DNA of 64,000 bases from positions 1 to 64,000 of the forward strand of contig NZ_JAJUKH010000012.1 in the NCBI RefSeq assembly GCF_021538675.1. The letters run 5' to 3'. Source of the stretch: Paenarthrobacter sp. AR 02 (lineage in GTDB: Bacteria > Actinomycetota > Actinomycetes > Actinomycetales > Micrococcaceae). Below the pieces are notes generated by a model, which did not search any database, was not told the origin of the DNA, and saw only the letters and a list, made by a program, of their open reading frames with translations. Shown piece after piece: positions 61,667 through 64,000 of this stretch (position 1 is its first letter; each line of letters begins with the position of its first letter). The position numbers and the translations under genes are program-made.

Positions 61667-63113
61667 GGGTTTCAAAGCTTCCAATCCGGGAAAAGACGTC
61701 GGGGCGGTTGGTGCGCAGGCTACGGGCGATGAGCAGGCCGGCAAGGAACACCAGCGGTGATACCAGGAGCAGGATGGTATTGGTCAGCGCATCGGCGAAG
61801 GTGAGGAGTTCGATGTTGATGGCGATCAGTGCCACCACTCCGAACAGGAGGATGGCCGAGGCTACTGTCAGAGGGATGATCAGGCGGTTCGTGACAGCGG
61901 CAGGGTTACGGCGCAGGTAGATAAAGGCGGCAACGGACACCAGTCCCTGGAGTGCAACAATCCCGAAAATACCCGGTGTGTTGACCCAGATCAGGAGTTG
62001 CTTGTAAGGGTCGGCGCCGGCGATCGCGCAGATGATAATGACGACGGCGGCCAGGACAGTCTGGATCTGACCTGCACGATGCGGCGACTTGTATTTGGGG
62101 TGTGTCCTGCCGAGGAATGCTGGCAGCACACCGTCTTTGGCCAGCATGTAAACGTAGCGGTTAATCGCGTTGTGGAAGGCCAGTTGGGATGCGTAAACAC
62201 TGGTCACGATCAGGATGTACATGACCACTTCTGCCCAGGGCCCAACGTACTGGTTGATGGTAGCGAAGAACATCCCGTCGGCCAGTTCTCCGGCGGCCGC
62301 CACCACGTTCCCGTCCCCGTACGCCTGGATAACAGTCCAGACGATGAACGCGTAGAACACGGACATGAAACCTACGGCGATGTAGGTTGCCCGCGGTACT
62401 GATTTGTCCGGATTACGTGCTTCGCGCCGGTAGAGCACCGTGGATTCAAAGCCCATGAAAGCTGCGAAGCAGATGGCCAGGATTGCCAGGACGCCCGGGG
62501 TGAAGGCGTGCTCGGGGGAGAAAGAGGAAAAACTGATGCCTTGGGCACCGCCACGGGCCAGGATGCCGACGCCCATGACGGCGAGGATGGCGGTTTCGGC
62601 GATGAGCAGGACCCCCAGGACCTTCGCTCCGACGTCGATTCCCCGGTATCCAAGGAACCACACCGCAGCGATCGCTACGAGGGCAACGGCGGGCCAGGGA
62701 ACGTCCAGTCCGAACAGTGTGTGGAGCATGGCTTGGGTCTGGACGGCGAAGAGACCGTAGACGCCGATTTGCAGGCAGTTGTAGGAAACGATGGCCAGGA
62801 TGGCAGAGGCCAAGCCAACTGTCTTGCCCATGGCCAGGGTGATGTAGGTGTAAAAGCCGCCGGCGGCCTTGACGTGTTTGGTCATGGCCATAAAGGAGAT
62901 GGCAAACACCAGGAGTACCGCGCCGGCGATGACATACCCCATGGGGGCGCCGATGCCCCCAACGCCAAGGGCTACTGGTGCCACTCCGGCCATCACGGTG
63001 AGGGGGGCTGCTGCGGAGATCACCAGGAAAGCGATGCCGCCGGTGCCGATGGCATTCCGTTTGAGCCCATTCCCGGCATCAGCTGCCGGGGGTCGGGTTT
63101 CGAGGTCAGACAT
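61656..63113 (-). CDS. APC-family amino acid/amine permease
   Basis: 485 residues, CAGAGGACC before the ATG. About twelve hydrophobic segments. Motifs are GGIAFLVISAAAPLTVMAGV in helix 1, FMAMTKHVKAAGGFYTYITL (the conserved loop before helix 3), AAFMGFESTVLYRREARNPD (the family FxGFE loop with following basic residues) and VSPLVFLAGLLIARSLRTNR. It should import an amino-acid-like compound into the cytoplasm, probably the substrate of the coupled amidohydrolase. Divergent from a TetR gene with a palindromic operator between. Confidence 0.9.
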   Translation of the reverse strand: MSDLETRPPAADAGNGLKRNAIGTGGIAFLVISAAAPLTVMAGVAPVALGVGGIGAPMGYVIAGAVLLVFAISFMAMTKHVKAAGGFYTYITLAMGKTVGLASAILAIVSYNCLQIGVYGLFAVQTQAMLHTLFGLDVPWPAVALVAIAAVWFLGYRGIDVGAKVLGVLLIAETAILAVMGVGILARGGAQGISFSSFSPEHAFTPGVLAILAICFAAFMGFESTVLYRREARNPDKSVPRATYIAVGFMSVFYAFIVWTVIQAYGDGNVVAAAGELADGMFFATINQYVGPWAEVVMYILIVTSVYASQLAFHNAINRYVYMLAKDGVLPAFLGRTHPKYKSPHRAGQIQTVLAAVVIIICAIAGADPYKQLLIWVNTPGIFGIVALQGLVSVAAFIYLRRNPAAVTNRLIIPLTVASAILLFGVVALIAINIELLTFADALTNTILLLVSPLVFLAGLLIARSLRTNRPDVFSRIGSFETHDS

Positions 63114-63167
63114 GGGGGTCCTCTGGGGTTCTGTGGGGAGGGGAAGTTTTGGAGGTTACGGAACCTA

Positions 63168-63186
63168 AAGCGAAAGGCTTTCGTTT
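63168..63186. promoter_or_regulatory. Palindromic operator between permease and TetR genes
   Basis: CGAAAG-G-CTTTCG (63171-63183) is a perfect 13-bp palindrome, extended to 8 of 9 matches per half-site (AAGCGAAAG/CTTTCGTTT). It lies in the 161-bp divergent promoter region and fits autorepression and permease control by the adjacent TetR protein. Confidence 0.7.
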
Positions 63187-63274
63187 ATCGTAAGGGCCTG
63201 TGACCCTCCGCACAATACTTCGACGCAAACTTCTGGCTAGAGTCGTAACAACAACCTCGAATGGAGACACCCGC

Positions 63275-63892
63275 ATGGCACGCCCGCTGGTCCCGCTGAT
63301 ATCGATCGACGCACTCGTCACCGCCGCCCTCGAACTGGTGGACGAGGCAGGGGATTTCAGCCTGCCGAAACTGGCCAAACGGATCGGGGTCAGCCAGTCC
63401 TCCATCTACAACCACGTCAGCGGGCGCGAGGAAATACTTGAGCTCATGCGTGGGCGCATCATAGCGGCATCGCCCTACATCCTGGGCAAAGACCAGGATT
63501 GGGAGGCATCCTTGCGGGCAATCGTCCGCAGCTACCGCGATGCTTTTGCCCGCCACCCCCGCCTCGCGCCGCTATTGGTACTTCAAACCGTCCAGGACCC
63601 CCAGGTCCTGGCACTCTACGAAAACCTCGCTGTCGCCCTGAGTACGGCCGGGTTCACCGGCGGGGACGTGGTCTCCGCGATCTCCACCATTGACAGTTTC
63701 GCACTGGGGTTCGCCCTGGACCTTGCCGCGCCTGACGTCGTGTGGGCTCCGCCCCTGGACGGCTATCCCACCCTGACCAGTGCCCTGAGCCATGCGGGCC
63801 TTCCCACCGAACGCGGGGAGGCGGCATTCGAGTTCGGCCTGGAAATCCTCATCGCAGGCCTCCACTCCCGCCTCCGTTCGACGGTGCAGTAA
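63275..63892 (+). CDS. TetR/AcrR family transcriptional regulator
   Basis: 205 residues from the ATG at 63275 (ATGGAGACAC upstream). HTH LPKLAKRIGVSQSSIYNHVS near residues 35-55, with the FYNHV-type recognition helix of TetR proteins; C-terminal domain helical (LEASLRAIVRSYRDAF-like ASLRAIVRSYRDAFARHPRL, ISTIDSFALGFALDLAAPDV), similar to the TetR_C group that senses small amphipathic ligands. It probably represses the divergent permease-amidohydrolase operon. The next gene begins two bases after its stop. Confidence 0.9.
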   Translation: MARPLVPLISIDALVTAALELVDEAGDFSLPKLAKRIGVSQSSIYNHVSGREEILELMRGRIIAASPYILGKDQDWEASLRAIVRSYRDAFARHPRLAPLLVLQTVQDPQVLALYENLAVALSTAGFTGGDVVSAISTIDSFALGFALDLAAPDVVWAPPLDGYPTLTSALSHAGLPTERGEAAFEFGLEILIAGLHSRLRSTVQ

Positions 63893-63894
63893 AG

Positions 63895-64000
63895 GTGGAT
63901 TCTGCTGGACAGGTGATCCAAAACTGGTGGGACGCCGTACTTCGCGGTTTCACCGATGCCCACACCACTGCAGTACCCCTCCCTGCCCTGCTCGGCATCC
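63895..64000 (+). CDS. Start of a gene cut by the window end
   Basis: A GTG at 63895 opens a frame to the window edge (DSAGQVIQNWWDAVLRGFTD then AHTTAVPLPALLGI). It begins two bases after the TetR stop, as expected for a co-transcribed gene. Too short to name. The start is provisional because the SD-like AAAGG is closer than usual. Confidence 0.45.
   Translation, partial: MDSAGQVIQNWWDAVLRGFTDAHTTAVPLPALLGI

Overview
The window is a chromosomal segment of a high-GC Gram-positive bacterium, most likely Arthrobacter, Paenarthrobacter or a close relative in the Micrococcaceae. The basis is the dense GC-rich coding, frequent ATGA/GTGA start-stop overlaps, an oleA-oleBC-oleD alkene cluster with fused oleB and oleC, a DesA3-type desaturase with its own ferredoxin reductase, a LigD polymerase-domain protein and an ECF42/DGPF pair. 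Species assignment is inference. I saw no tRNA, rRNA, CRISPR array, integrase or insertion sequence.

Layout. 1-5.1 kb: the end of a Gfo/Idh/MocA oxidoreductase, a divergent TetR/alcohol dehydrogenase pair with a palindromic operator, then a two-gene fatty-acid desaturation operon. 5.1-8.7 kb: small hypothetical, aldo/keto reductase, MmyB-like regulator, carboxymuconolactone-decarboxylase-like protein and a decayed amino-acid permease. 8.7-15.3 kb: HPII catalase, a leaderless acidic micro-protein, PAP2 phosphatase, CbbX/SpoVK-type AAA ATPase and a large APC transporter. 15.3-24.4 kb: a carbohydrate uptake and catabolism operon (binding protein, ATPase, permease, two Gfo/Idh/MocA dehydrogenases, TIM-barrel isomerase/epimerase, ABM monooxygenase) facing a LacI regulator with two perfect operators between them. 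24.5-28.7 kb: two formaldehyde-dehydrogenase-type zinc dehydrogenases, a hypothetical and an MBL-fold protein.

28.7-33.4 kb: the oleABCD locus for head-to-head condensation of fatty acyl chains to long-chain olefins. 33.6-43.6 kb: DUF2945 protein, HMT2/SQOR-type sulfide:quinone oxidoreductase, proton antiporter, LigD polymerase, pyruvate:quinone oxidoreductase, UvrA2-like ABC protein, RidA and ArfB. 43.6-47 kb: small genes, including a 5'-truncated MBL gene joined to a DHFR-like gene, a stress PNPOx-like protein and a DksA/TraR zinc-finger protein. 47-52.4 kb: the most unusual part, a GTP cyclohydrolase II (RibA) fused to an acyl-CoA-dehydrogenase-fold flavin monooxygenase behind two palindromes, an MFS transporter, and a 3-hydroxybenzoate 4-monooxygenase homologue behind a 29-bp IclR-like operator. 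52.5-64 kb: 5'-3' exonuclease, secreted repeat protein, ECF42 sigma factor with its DGPF/YciI partner, alcohol dehydrogenase, HrpB helicase, and an amidohydrolase/APC permease operon divergent from a TetR gene.

A theme across the window is oxidative and aldehyde stress (catalase, formaldehyde dehydrogenases, sulfide oxidoreductase, stress PNPOx, DUF2945). A TAAGC-NN-GCTTA palindrome lies before at least three of these transcription units. All functions are read from motifs by eye; no database search was run.
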